Assembly (NCBI GenBank): GCA_022495005.1 | Contig: JAGYXB010000659.1 | Coordinates: 868,001 to 932,000 of the forward strand | Length of the DNA: 64,000 nt | Direction of reading: 5' to 3' | Source of the DNA: Rhyacophila brunnea | Lineage: Eukaryota > Arthropoda > Insecta > Trichoptera > Rhyacophilidae | Shown: positions 11,622 through 22,384 of the stretch, one piece after another | Layout: each line of letters opens with the position of its first letter | How positions within the stretch are numbered: the first letter of the stretch is position 1 | Translations under genes and position numbers: made by a program | The notes under the pieces: generated by a model | What the model was told of the DNA's origin: nothing | Databases searched by the model: none | What the model saw: the letters and a program-made list of their open reading frames with translations, nothing else

Positions 11622-11629
11622 ACATATAG

Positions 11630-12385
11630 GCTCTACATAAAGTTAATAAAACATAGGAAAAATATGTAGGTACCTACTTGTTTACACCAAAATATATAGA
11701 AACGATCTAAATTATAAATATGTATCCAATTAATAAATATAATTAACAATTTCAAAGTTATTTGGTAACAGAAATGAATTAATTTCATTCCATTTAAAAC
11801 TTGCGATAATAAGATTAAATTAAATTTAGCAACAAAGTTAACCCATGCGTAAACATTCTGGCAAAAGTTCCAAGAATAGCGACGAAACTTTCTGTCCAAA
11901 ATTAAATTTACAACAATTACCCGTTAAATAATAATTATAACATTGGCTGAAGAAAATGATTAAAATCTTAATCTAACATCTCTCTAAACATCTTTCGTCT
12001 GAAATGAAAATTTTCTTCGTGAAGCAATACTCGAAGCGATCTTGACAAGCTGATTGTTTCGCCTGGCTTGCTCTCTGTCCGCCTGATCAAAATTTTCTCG
12101 GCCACCTAAGGGAACGTGCCTTATCTCGCCCTGATAATTTTGCCCTAGTTTCGAATAATACACCAGGGAAGCAGAAAGTGCTTACAGCTTTAGTAGTCAG
12201 CGAATTATCAAATCCAACGTACTCAGGCACAAAACATCGCTTTTAATTTCTGCAAGCCTGGTATTTTGAGATGAAATAAAATCGTTGAATCAAACAAAAG
12301 GTCGCGTAAGTCAAAATCAAATATCTGACAGAAAGAGGTTGTAATAAAGACATGATTTCCAAAAAGACATAATATATAAAGATAA
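11630..12385. other. mostly unremarkable DNA
   Basis: AT-rich with a modestly GC-richer stretch near 12040-12200. A minus frame at 11633-11899 is open, but its residues follow base composition. Nothing was recognised. Confidence 0.45.
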
Positions 12386-12394
12386 ATATAATAA

Positions 12395-12745
12395 ATGTAC
12401 ATACATATTTTTGAAAACACTTCTGAGAAAATATGTTATAACCAATAGAAAAAATCTTTTTGAAAAAGGTAAGACACCCAGCAAATCGTATCTGCATCTA
12501 TCGGGTATCGCGCCCACGCATATAGTTCACTATGCTAAAGAAGTCATACTTAATTACGAGAAATTTTAACTATTGGCCTTTTTAATACCTACTGAAGCGC
12601 TTTCTAAATTGAGCTACTGTTTGGCGATCGGCTTTTATATTTTAAATCAAAGTAGGCATTACTTAAATTACTAATCGACGCCACGGATCACTCCAAGATT
12701 ATTTGTTGTAAGTTACCTGAACTTGCTCATAATTTTTAATTAACT
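12395..12745 (-). repeat. tRNA-headed repeat family A, copy 2
   Basis: Minus-strand copy with the whole module order. The 5' piece contains GGAGTGATCCGTGG, then an A-box-like TAGCTCAATTTAGAAAGCGC. The main head contains GTGGGCGCGATACCCGATAG and a worn T-arm. The 3' module contains CTATTGGTTATAACATATTT and TCTCAGAAGTGTTTTCAAAA. Two tRNA-like modules per unit are visible. Confidence 0.75.
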
Positions 12746-12959
12746 ATTTTTTGTTATGTCACTAATAAAAAAACAGTTAAATATTTTAAACGTACCTACC
12801 AATTTGGATTTATAAAACAATTGAATTTAAGTAACAAACAATTAAAAAATTTATAATTATATATGTATATGCAGTAATAAAATAATCATATAATATATAA
12901 GTAATATAACTATATAATACATAATTTAAAATAAAATTATAGTAAATAATTTTCTTTTA

Positions 12960-13170
12960 TTGAACATACATAAATTGGAAACACCTTACAAAAAACCTTG
13001 AAAATTGACCGGAATCCGATAGATTCAGATTTGAGTCCAATCTGTACCATATAATTTTCATTTTTTTTTAATAAGTATGTTTTTGAGGTGTTTCCAAATT
13101 ATGTATGATCAATAAAAAATGTCACATTCTTAAGTCTTGCAAATTATTCGTTTAATAAAAAAAATAATAA
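12960..13170 (+). mobile_element. foldback derivative of family A (153-bp core)
   Basis: The core 12960-13112 has inverted ends TTGAACATACATAAATTGGA and (reverse complement) TTGATCATACATAATTTGGA, continuing to AAACACCT. Both ends are the family A 3' module in opposite orientations. The centre carries a T-arm-like hairpin, CAGAT-TTGAGTCCA-ATCTG, with a B-box-like GATTTGAGTCC. After the core the family A tail continues (CACATTCTTAAGTCTTG, ATTCGTTTAATAAA). Confidence 0.7.
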
Positions 13171-13239
13171 ATTATTAGCAAGTACAAGCATGTTAAACTT
13201 TAAAAAAAAAAGTCGGTTCGGAATCGGGGTATCTAATAA

Positions 13240-13490
13240 TTCCTTAATTCAAACCACAAAACCCGAACAAAATTTGAGCAGCGCTTCAGTTTTGTGACGT
13301 TTAGTTACTTTTGTCGTAATTAGGGGTACAGATAGCTATTTTGGTAAAACACATTGGCCGAAATGTCCGGTACCATATTTTTTAAAAGTTGTTTTGACAC
13401 GTTTTCAAAATTAATTATTTTCAATATATAATATTACATTCTTATCTCTTGTTAATTATTCTTTCAATAAAAAAGTAGTTTATTAATTAA
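13240..13490 (+). repeat. tRNA-headed repeat family A, copy 3 (worn)
   Basis: CAGCGCTTCAGT and GTCGTAATTA are followed by a tRNA-like head (GATAGCTATTTTGGTAAAAC) without a B box. Then comes the family tail: GTTTTCAAAATTA, TTTTCAATATATAATATTAC, ATTCTTTCAATAAAAAAGTA. The module order matches the other members. Confidence 0.6.
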
Positions 13491-13839
13491 TTCATAAAAA
13501 TAAATATACAACTCATTTTTATCACGTTCCCTTGCATTCAATTATACTTCTAACAATAATGTTAAATTATGATTCAACGCTATTGCTTCAGAGTATCTGT
13601 TTACTTGAGTTCTCCCGAAGACTTTCAATTAAAAACTTGACCGGCTGTGAACTTTCGCTGTTTCTATTAATTTTATTCAACGATAGAAATAATATTCGTT
13701 AGCGATTTTCTCCGTACTAACGTTATGCAGCTTTTGTTTGAACTTTCAGAAAAACAATGATGGACTACTTAACTTTCTAACAATATTAAAACTTAAGTAA
13801 TTTATGTATTGGGTTATTTTAAGCATTTACCACTGTATT

Positions 13840-14200
13840 GGGTATGTTGCCATTGCTATATTTTGTAAAACAGGATGGTTATATACTGTATCAAAGAGTG
13901 TGTTGGTGTTCGATGTGTGAGTTATCACTTTGGGAGTCGTCGATGTATCATAGGTTATGGTGTTGAGTATGATGATGAAGAAGTCGAAGATGTATGCAAG
14001 AGCAAATTTTATTAGGCGTAACGGTTGGTACAATAGTATGTTACAGCAGTTATGTTACAATACTAAACTTATGATAGGTACGAATCCGAGGTCCGCATCT
14101 CGGTACAATCAGATGTTGGGCGAAGCTATAATATAGAGACTGCGATGGTAACAGACTGGAAACGTATATTCGAGTGACATTTTGATAAATCATTATTCGT
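13840..14200 (+). repeat. dispersed repeat H, copy 1
   Basis: Shares GGTTATGGTGTTG, GATGAAGAAGTCG, GGTTGGTACAA, GAGGTCCGCATCTCGGTA, ATCAGATGTTG and CGTATATTCGAGTGACATTT, in the same order, with 21040-21345. It is GC-richer than the surroundings. No reading frame is conserved between the copies, so I treat it as a non-coding mobile-element fragment. Confidence 0.7.
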
Positions 14201-14239
14201 AATTCATCCAGTCGAAAGTAATACCTAAACATTATATTC

Positions 14240-15815
14240 TAGTACATAATTATATTGAACGAGTCAGCGGTTTAAATACGAGAAGCTGTGAATTTTATTT
14301 ATTATTACAGTTATAATATAATATGATACTATGGGAATGGATATTAGACTAATTTTCCATTGCGATACCGTATTTAATATCGCCAATCAATTTGCTGACA
14401 CATGTAAGCAACTGTTTACCTGAGTCCCTGGAAATTTATTATTGCGGTCGAACAATTTGATACATTAAAAATAGATATTTGATCAATAATATACTGACAG
14501 CTACAAGTGTATATAACGACAATTAGTTACCTTGATACTTTTATATGTATAGTATTACAGGTCCATGCCTTGGCCACTTTTATGGATGAGTGATAAGCTT
14601 CCAGTATATTATTAACGGTGGCACAATAGCAAATAGAGATATCATCATACGTACACGGTTTCCTCTGCTACTATTAGTTTTCTATTAAGACAATTGAATG
14701 CATTTATCAAATGAATTAAGCACGGTTAAGTTGCCAGCTGTCTCGCTAGACATTGGATTTGGTTTGGCGTCCCAACCACATAGTGATGGTTTTTAATAAT
14801 AATAGTGATACAAAACTAATAATAATAATACGCTTTGATTTGGGGTAGGTACTTGATTACTTACTGTAATATAAATTTAGAATTGGAGCACCGTTTTTGC
14901 TTTAAGGCTGACTTTCGCTTTATCGCCAGTTTCACATGATTTCTCAATTTTGCAAGGATAGCGTAATTTTACGATGTATCGATATAAGAAATATTAAACG
15001 ACATTTAAAGTAATTTTTGACATATTGCGTTTTTGAAAATGATATATCTCTGAAAATATGAACATGCTCGATCCAAATAATAGACAATTTGGGAGGGCAT
15101 AAATCGAAGTGAAAGTAATAAAAAATCAACAATGTGGCATTTAGATAAAAAAAAATATTGTGTTATCTAAGAGATTTAATAGAATAATAATTATAGTGTT
15201 AATGATTTTTATTACATTGTTTACTAACTCGTGTGCAGTCTATTTTAATCGATTTTACTAATTTTTTCTACTAAATAACAATTCCAGTATTGTGGCTGAT
15301 TATTTACTTATAGTGATTACCATCTCATGGATCCTGAGAATAGAAGTTTGAAGCTGTTTTTAAATAAATCTGAAATGTAATTACTAATTGTAACTAACAT
15401 AATCAGTAACCTGGAGTTCCTTTTTCTTGCTTCACTTTATTATCTCTAAGTCCCATCTATAGATAACGGTTTCTCAAAATTAAACACAAGTCCATGAGAA
15501 TTTTACCCAGCTGCACTTTCATATATTTCGGTTTTTGCTAGTAGAGAAAAAATGTGCAAACACTTTGATGATAATATACTATAATAGATGTTGAATTTTT
15601 AAATTATATGTTGATATAGCTTTAACAATGTATAATCTAAAATAAATATTTATATTAATATATATTAAGGTTACGGCAAGTAACAATGCATAATAAGCTA
15701 AGAGAAGCGAAAAGATAAAACCAAATGCGAAATATAATGACATTTGCTCACTTTATCTCTATTTTCTTCGCATACTCGTAATATGTATGCTGTAGAGATT
15801 GGAATAACCGAGAAA
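14240..15815. other. AT-rich DNA, nothing recognised
   Basis: Contains short (AAT)n tracts near 14796-14831. No gene, RNA or transposon structure was recognised. Confidence 0.45.
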
Positions 15816-15823
15816 AACTATAC

Positions 15824-16815
15824 TACCGGTTTTCGGTTTTTTTTAACCGGTAAACCAATAGTAAACTCGTCACATATTAATATTTTTTAATATAATTTAC
15901 TGAGTTGAACCATTAATTTAATTATTTAGTAATATCATGCAACTTCAGCCGCGTGAAATGCGTAAAATAAAATGTCAAAATACAAAATGAAACCAATTTG
16001 AACGTAGTATATCCAGTTATATATTTTTAAATCAATAAGCTATAATATAATGATTATTACTAGACGTATATTCCTTAGTAGCACACTCAACTGAGAGTTC
16101 GACTGCCTGCGGATCGACAACGGTTGAATATAGACACATAATCTAATCAATACATCACTGATATCTGATCAATTTACTTACTTATAATGCCTGTACACGT
16201 GCATGCATTTACTGGCAGCAATAGTGCGTATTTTAAACTATCATGATAATAACTGTTACATACATTTTCTTGTTATGGCCGCGATAATACTTACTGTCAA
16301 CAGTAATTCCATGCACGTGTAAACGGGGTATTATTCATTACTAATTATTACAAGTATATTATTTTCGAGAAGTTTAATCTTTTGAGATATCGAAATGAAA
16401 TTAAGCTTCTAATACACAGATAAACATTAACTTGCATGTGAATGGATGATATTATTTTATTTATTAATACATACATGAGAAATACGACGACCACTTATCA
16501 GACACATTCTATGTATTATAACATAAATATCCTCTTAATAAATAGTCCATTTACAGTACAGATAATATACTGAAATATAGATATTTAGATAAGCAATTAC
16601 ATATGTTATATATTACCTAAAATTACTACCCACCAAATATTACAATGCGCCACATTATTCTGTCTATAAGTCTATCAAGTCAACCACACTACATAAGTTC
16701 CAGAAATACCACCCATTGCTTTTATATTCAAAGTACATAAGGCTACTTCTGAGTATAGTCTTATCTATAGTTATAAATTATGATTTTGATAAAACCGGTT
16801 TACCGATAACCGGTA
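15824..16815. mobile_element. candidate 992-bp TIR element with ACCGGT ends
   Basis: The left end reads TACCGGTTTTCGGTTTTTTT then AACCGGTAAACC; the reverse complement of the right end reads TACCGGTTATCGGTAAACCG then GT. The ends therefore match as imperfect inverted repeats around a non-coding AT-rich interior. No convincing target duplication was found. The alternative is two unrelated clusters of the palindrome ACCGGT, which is also the core of Grainyhead-type binding sites. Confidence 0.45.
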
Positions 16816-16902
16816 TTGTAATCCTTGATAGTACGACGACGTATATGAAAATCTATTGAGAATATAAAACGAAATGTCAGACAAACAAGAAATGCACCAG
16901 AC

Positions 16903-16945
16903 TATGAAGATGGCGGCTAGGCGATTACCGGAAGAAAAACGTAAA
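16903..16945 (+). promoter_or_regulatory. YY1/Pho-like and ETS-like motif pair
   Basis: AAGATGGCGGC (YY1/Pleiohomeotic-like core) is followed within 30 bp by ACCGGAAG (ETS core) in a locally GC-richer stretch. Such pairs are common in broadly active animal promoters, but no transcript or start site can be identified. A chance match is possible. Confidence 0.25.
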
Positions 16946-16971
16946 ATTACGCCTGGAAATATTTCGTTCAC

Positions 16972-17485
16972 TTACTTGCGGGAAAAATCCGGAAAAACTT
17001 AGTTCGGAAAAGTTTTCTAAGCCCGCAATGGAGGGTGTTATGACATTTTTCCCAAGCAAATGGGCTCTTATAACTTCGGTATAGACTATTATTTGACGAC
17101 GCCGAAGTGATACAAGGAAAAATGGTTAGAACTACTTTGCAAGTTTTAAATACTACATAAGCCACTTTGAACACAAATACGTGCTTGACATGAAAGAATT
17201 TTTGAACTTTAAATTTTCATCTTGTTCTTTGAATATTTTTTTTATATATATTACACTAACGCCAAGTCTGTATTTAACTTTGATCTTTTTCATTTAAATT
17301 CGTGAGCTTACAAAATGCCGTAAATTTCCAACATAACTTTCGTATTTGAAATATATAAAAAAAAACCAATGTTACTTACTACGCTATCATATAATATTAA
17401 TCTACACACGTTTAAAGGCAACCCTATGACACTCCTTTCAGCGATACCTCCATATAAATACTTTTAAAACTTGGTAATATATATT
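16972..17485. other. no gene recognised
   Basis: A minus frame of 68 codons (16968-17174) spans GC-richer DNA just beyond the motif pair. It has no recognisable domain. The rest is AT-rich. Confidence 0.4.
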
Positions 17486-17489
17486 TTTA

Positions 17490-17765
17490 TTATTAAACAT
17501 TTACATAATTTGAAATCATCTCATGCTCTACTAGAAAAAAATCTTTTTTTTAAACAAATACGACACCCGCGGTACTTGAGTCTGTAACCGCTGGATTCAT
17601 GTCAGTATGTTTTTCCAATTAAGCTACGGGTATCCTACTTAATTACGACATTTTCAACTAGTAGTTCTTACATGAAATGTTTATCAATGAGTTGTTTTCA
17701 AAGTATGTATGTTCAATATATAGAATGTTACATTCTCAAACCTTTGTTGAATACAAGAAATAACA
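17490..17765 (-). repeat. tRNA-headed repeat family A, copy 4, with inverted tail
   Basis: The minus-strand head and flank (17525-17690) carry CGTAGCTTAATTGG, a worn B-box region and TTTCATGTAAGAACTACTAG. It abuts a plus-strand copy of the family 3' module at 17691-17765 (TATGTATGTTCAATATATAG, AATGTTACATTCTCAAA). The change of orientation inside one composite is like that at 12960-13170. Confidence 0.65.
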
Positions 17766-17804
17766 TACGTTACTAAGAAAAGTCGTAACATACATATAAT
17801 ATTA

Positions 17805-18085
17805 AAAAAGAAAGGGTAATAATAATAATAATCGAACCTGCATCTCTTGGGTATCGCGTCCACGTACATAGACCACTCTGCTAAAGGAGTCATACTTAAT
17901 TGCGACAAATTTTAACTAATGGCTTTTAATACTCTCTGAAGCGTTTTCCAAATTGAGCTACTATTGGCGATCGGCTTTTGTATTTTAAATCAATGTATGT
18001 ATTACTTTAATTACTAACCGTTGCCACGGACCACTCGAATATTTTTTTGTTGTTACTTATTTGAACTTGCTAATAATTTTTAATT
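17805..18085 (-). repeat. tRNA-headed repeat family A, copy 5
   Basis: Minus-strand copy beginning with an (AAT)n tract. Its main head contains GTGGACGCGATACCCAAGAG and a worn B box; the preceding A-box-like module contains TAGCTCAATTTGG and AACGCTTCAG. The 5' module contains GAGTGGTCCGTGGCAACGGT and AAAAATTATTAGCAAGTTCA. Closely related in layout to copy 2. Confidence 0.75.
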
Positions 18086-18272
18086 AACAAAACTTATTAA
18101 AAACTTATTTCTTTCAAAATAATGTATGTTCAATATATATATATTATATATTATGTTATAATTTCAAATATTATTATATATTTATTTTAATTCTGAAGTC
18201 ACATTAAACAGATAACAAAAAAAACCTTCACTTTCCATTTTTGTAAAACGATGGCAAGTTAATAAAAATATC

Positions 18273-18503
18273 GGTACAGTTCGGTTATGAGGAACAGCGG
18301 AAACACATTTTGAAAATACCCGATATACTGGATTATTTGTTAGTTTGGGTTAGTTTAGGTTAGGTTAGGTTGGGTTATGTTAGGTTAGGTTAGGTTGGGT
18401 TAGGTTAGGTTAGGTTTGGTTAGGTTAAACTAACAAATAATCCAGTATATCGGCTATTTTCAAAATGTGTTTGCCGCTGTATTCCTCATAACCGAACTGT
18501 ACC
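18273..18503. mobile_element. hAT-like foldback element with TTAGG-type core
   Basis: Two inverted arms of 74 and 77 bp (18273-18346 and 18427-18503), starting GGTACAGTTCGGTTATGAGG and differing by only a few bases, enclose exactly 80 bp. These 80 bp are 16 pentamers; ten are AGGTT, a rotation of the insect telomere repeat TTAGG, and the rest differ at one or two positions. GGGTT recurs every fifth unit (1, 6, 11), giving a 25-bp higher-order period. A perfect 8-bp direct repeat AAAATATC borders the element (18265-18272 and 18504-18511), the duplication length of hAT transposases. No coding capacity. Confidence 0.9.
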
Positions 18504-18646
18504 AAAATATCTTATTTCATTATTAATTGCATTAATCATTAAATGCATCCAGAAGGTATCTTTTAATTATAAATTGAATTTTTATAATATTTTAAGTATA
18601 ACTAATTAACATATCATGAGTTTTACATCTTCACTTCAGATAAATA

Positions 18647-18648
<2 letters not shown>

Positions 18649-18681
<33 letters not shown>
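18649..18681. repeat. (TA)n microsatellite
   Basis: An uninterrupted run of alternating T and A about 30 bp long, directly visible. Confidence 0.95.
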
Positions 18682-18684
<3 letters not shown>

Positions 18685-18689
18685 TATAA

Positions 18690-19240
18690 TTGATAAATGA
18701 AGTGCATTTTTATTCGTCAGTTATCTTTTGTATGTCAATTATTATATACTAATGGGACATCACTCATACAATGTCAGTGGATACATATTAAATAACTGAT
18801 AATGTCGTTAGAAGTTAGTCCTTCCTGCGGCCCATGTAATCTAATATCCCGGTGAGGTCACACTTACTACATCCAATAACATCCACTAAATTAACCGCCC
18901 TTAAGGGATTAGGTTTAATCTGACTTCTGACGGTCTTATAATAAAAAGAAAAATTAATATTATATTTTATTTGAATACTGTTATATTTTTTTAAAATTAG
19001 CAATAAGATGTGTAACAAACATTTTACCTGGTCCCATATTTGTAGAAATCAAAGCTCAGTGCTACGTGCGAATAGCAAACGATGTCAGTCAGACCTCGTT
19101 CTTTACAGGGGCAAGTTGCTTGATTTTAATTCTCAAGAATGAATATATTATATGCTATTTATGATGGTTTGTGCAATATAATCCGTTCTCTAAACAAGTT
19201 TGATTATTGAACTCGTTGCCTAAAAACTAGTTATGTAATT
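18690..19240. other. no gene recognised
   Basis: Mixed composition. A 67-codon minus frame at 18815-19018 has no recognisable domain. Confidence 0.4.
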
Positions 19241-19247
19241 TTTTGAA

Positions 19248-19340
19248 ATCCTGGGCATTTCTGTAATTGTTTTACTGCCACTACAACACTACTATAAAAC
19301 TATTGTCGTCGGACCATATGGAATATCATGGTGTTAAAAT
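19248..19340 (+). repeat. dispersed repeat G, copy 1
   Basis: AAATCCTGGGC, GTAATTGTTT, TACTGCCACTACAACACT and ATGGTGTTAAAA recur in order at 60518-60602. It lies directly upstream of the RT relic and may have been part of the same retroelement. Confidence 0.55.
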
Positions 19341-19343
19341 GAA

Positions 19344-19960
19344 ACGCACGCGTGCTACCTGTGCTCCTGTATGGCTATAAAACATGGCATCTTACTAAAC
19401 TTCAAAGGTCTCTTTGAGCTTTGAGAATCGATGACTCCGCCAAATCTTAGACCCGTTTCACACGAGACATCTGTGGCAAGCCACCGGCGGGGCTAGATTT
19501 TGCATTTACATATAAATGAACGCGTTACTTGTGTATCCCCGTCTGAACGCGCCCATTCAGTTACGTGTAAATGCGGCCGTTCGCCACGCCGGTGGTGCCA
19601 CACAAGTGTCCCGTGTGAAACGGGTCTTAGGAGTACATTGGTACGACCGCGTTACAAACACCCGAGCTCGTAAGCGGACACAGCAGCCTTCGGTGAGTGT
19701 CGTAATCACAACGAGACGTTTTACGTGGCTGGGACATGTGTTCCGGATGCCACCAAAGAGTGCGACACTGCGTACCCTTGCCCAAAGCCTCAAGGGTTCT
19801 ATCATCGTGGCTGGCCCTCCCTCACCTTGTAGCGGTGCTACAGAAGTGATCTACGCGCTGCAGGTCTGGCATGGCGGGAGGTGCAAGAGTTGGAGATGGA
19901 TCGAGTGAAGTGGCGCGAGCTTGTGCTTGCTCTATGCCCCAATGCTAGATCGTGACAGGG
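19344..19960 (+). pseudogene. LINE reverse transcriptase C-terminus, split by MITE
   Basis: Before the insertion the plus strand reads PVLLYGYKTWHLTKLQRSL with a stop. After it comes LGVHWYDRVTNTRARKR and RRFTWLGHVFRMPPKSAT, then in another frame LRAAGLAWREVQELEMDR. The order LLYG-x-x-TW-x-LT, GxHW-x-DRVTN and WLGHVxRMP is the conserved region downstream of the RT palm in many insect non-LTR elements. Catalytic motifs upstream are missing, so the copy is 5' truncated, with at least one stop and one frame change. A 177-bp MITE (19450-19626) interrupts it. The long open frame starting at 19516 is an artefact because its first third is MITE sequence. Relatives lie at 20680-20925 and 34080-34245. 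Confidence 0.8.
19450..19626. mobile_element. PIF/Harbinger-like MITE nested in RT relic
   Basis: A 177-bp element with 20-bp ends GACCCGTTTCACACGAGACA and (reverse complement) GACCCGTTTCACACGGGACA, one mismatch. Pairing continues imperfectly inwards across most of its length (CCACCGGCG, GCATTTACA in both arms). It is bordered by TTA on both sides (19447-19449 and 19627-19629), the 3-bp target duplication typical of PIF/Harbinger transposases. No coding capacity. Confidence 0.88.
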
Positions 19961-19999
19961 TGAAAGAATAAAATGAAAAACTAAACATAGTAAAAGTAA

Positions 20000-20660
20000 A
20001 AATAACCAAAAAGTTTCCAAAAACATTGAAAGCAAAAGTAAGGCAGACTAACAAAAGTGTATTTTCAAAATTGAAAATTAATACAGCGGTTTTAAAGTCA
20101 TTTCAGAAACAAGGGCATCAAACTTTAGCTGTCTTGAATAGACAAGCGATATAACAAAACTTCATTTACAGACGAGTAGAGTGGCTTAGTATGCAGTCGC
20201 AACTTGCACCGGTTCCCCGTACAAAACGAGCTTTCGAACACAACATAATCTGCATGTTTGATTACTTTGGAAGCCTCTTGCTCGGATGCGAAACTTTGTC
20301 CACTGTTCTAAAAGCATGATATGAACTTTCTAGCAGTTTCTACATGGTAAGTATCTGACAAATACATCTACAAAAATTTATTAAGTTTAAAAACACTCAA
20401 AATACATAAAATGAGTCATACAAGGTGGTTATGTGGTTAAGGTGGCAATGTTAATTCTATAATTATTGTTTTGTCTGCATAGAACTCCGACAGCCCATCG
20501 ATTCTTTTCTAGTATTGAGCATTCATCAATGGAATGTCACACTATTTCAGAAGTGTTGCCGTCACATGAATGGTAGTCGTCGTCTCTTAATTTGTTTTAT
20601 TAGATAGTCTTGTAGTGATATACCCTGTATTAAACACTGCAATTTATTTTATCGTAATTT
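20000..20660. other. no gene recognised
   Basis: Sequence between two RT relics. It may include untranslated parts of the same retroelement, but no family hallmark is visible. Confidence 0.4.
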
Positions 20661-20679
20661 TGAATATTTACTTTTTTCA

Positions 20680-20925
20680 AGAGGCGTTTCATGTTGCTTG
20701 TAGATGTGCTCCAGATACCACTCAAAAGTGCAATACTCCGTACCCTTGTACCACATCCATACAGATTGCGACACCGTTGCTGACTCCTTTTAACCATACA
20801 AATGTACAATCTGCGTGCTGCAGGTTTTACATGGCGAAAGGAAAAGAACTTAGCGATGGATCGATAATAAAGGCAGATATTGGGCTTGCCTTGTACTCTG
20901 ATGCTAGAACCATATAATATAGCAT
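20680..20925 (+). pseudogene. decayed LINE RT C-terminus, same family as 19344
   Basis: The plus strand reads RRFMLLVDVLQIPLKSAILR and, after a stop and frame change, LRAAGFTWRKEKNLAMDR. These align with RRFTWLGHVFRMPPKSATLR and LRAAGLAWREVQELEMDR of the 19.3-kb relic. The key WLGHV has decayed to LLVDV. This is a C-terminal remnant only, with several stops. Its recognition depends on the paralogue. Confidence 0.6.
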
Positions 20926-21039
20926 CCTGCCTGAGCTCAGTCCATCGCAGGCCTCCGGGCACAACAAACGCGCATTACATAGTCACGCACACGAGTATAA
21001 TCTTCTTTTTTAATCAAATAAATCTAATATGAATAGTGT

Positions 21040-21345
21040 CCTCACGTATTTCACTGGTCACTCACCAACAACCAACTCCACAGTAACACTCTCATCAGTC
21101 TTATTGGGGGTCATCACTATGGGAGTCATGGTGTTGTGGATGAAGAAGTCGCGATTTTGGTGGTTGCTCCGACGGATGGTGGAGCAGGTTTTATTTGCAG
21201 CGTAAACGTTTGGTACAAGAGTATAGTACTTATGATACTGTTTCGAGGTCCGAATATCGGTAGAATGAGATGTTGTGCGGAGCGATACAGACACTGAGAT
21301 ACTAACAGACCGATAACGTATATTCGAGTGACATTTCTAATGAAT
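21040..21345 (+). repeat. dispersed repeat H, copy 2
   Basis: Same landmarks as 13840-14200, ending in the identical CGTATATTCGAGTGACATTT. Open minus frame 21058-21294 is not conserved in the other copy and is not called as a gene. Confidence 0.7.
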
Positions 21346-21369
21346 TATGCTTTGAAGTATGAATTATAT

Positions 21370-21397
21370 GTACAAAATCAAAATCAAAATCAAAATA
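21370..21397. repeat. (CAAAAT)n short tandem repeat
   Basis: Four near-perfect CAAAAT units. Such tracts often mark the 3' end of insect LINE copies, but no LINE body was recognised beside it. Confidence 0.7.
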
Positions 21398-21399
21398 AT

Positions 21400-22380
21400 A
21401 TCTTGAAAAGAATATTTAGGAAATAATTATTATAATTGGGTCAGCTACTATATGGAGTTTGTGTCATCAGATATAGCTGACTATGTGGAAAAATAGATAC
21501 GTAGAAATTATCATTGTAGTCAGCTATTTACTGAGTTTTCCATAATTGGACACTACGGGAAATGGATCAATATGCTGATACGGGTTGAGTTGTTTATCTT
21601 CATAGAATATTTAAATATGAATTAAGTTTTTCTATTTAAAATAGCAATAGTCCAGATATGTTTATATTACTTGTTCTTACATTGCGTAACCTCGGAGAGA
21701 ATTTCTAACCGTAATCTACACTTTACAGAATGACATAATTATATAATGTCCTTCGCAAATCATGGTCGTTTATACAATTTGCTTAATATTAATGTTCTCT
21801 ACCACTTTAACAATACCTAGAGAATAGCAGAAACCGGAAGACCAAAGAAACTTAAGCATCGCCGTAATACGGTACTTGAGCTTAGAAACAAATGACTGCA
21901 GACAATCAAGTAATCGTAAATTTAAGCACAGAGCGAAAGCTCGCCTAAGGAATGCAATATTACCGAAAGGCAAACAAAAGCTCCCGACCCACCAATCACT
22001 TGAAACAAAATAGAAAGAACGTAATTAATTGACATTGTTCATCCCCGGCACAAGTCGAGGGAAAGTGAAGAAGTCGACCGATTGGGCACGTACCGGCCGA
22101 CAAGTGTTTTTCAATTCGAACTTTAAGCTCGCAATTGAACGATAAAGAGCTTTTTTAAAGAGACAGTATTGCAACCTACATAAAATTACAGAGTATTGGT
22201 TAAAAAAAATAGTATGTACATCTATTTCTTTCGTAGCTATGTGTAAAAACTATTACTTCGAATATAGGAGATAACACATTCTGTTCACAATAAATATCTT
22301 GCTGGATTGAATCCTTAAATTAGATCAAATCCATGCGTTTTCAATAAATTTGATTTTTGTGTAACTAAACGTAAGTAATA
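21400..22380. other. no gene recognised
   Basis: Contains a moderately GC-rich part near 21820-22130. The minus frame 21770-21973 has no domain I recognise. Confidence 0.4.
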
Positions 22381-22384
22381 ATTA

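Noticed and set aside
18347..18426. true telomere end or simple interstitial telomere
   Set aside because: The pentamers are enclosed by inverted arms and target duplications, so they belong to an inserted element, not a chromosome end.
19557..19805. minus-strand frames across the 19.5-20.0 kb region
   Set aside because: They are antisense to the recognised RT relic and carry no motif of their own.
19516..19908. 130-codon open frame that looks like one gene
   Set aside because: Its first third is the MITE at 19450-19626 and the rest is RT relic; the frame is a chimera.
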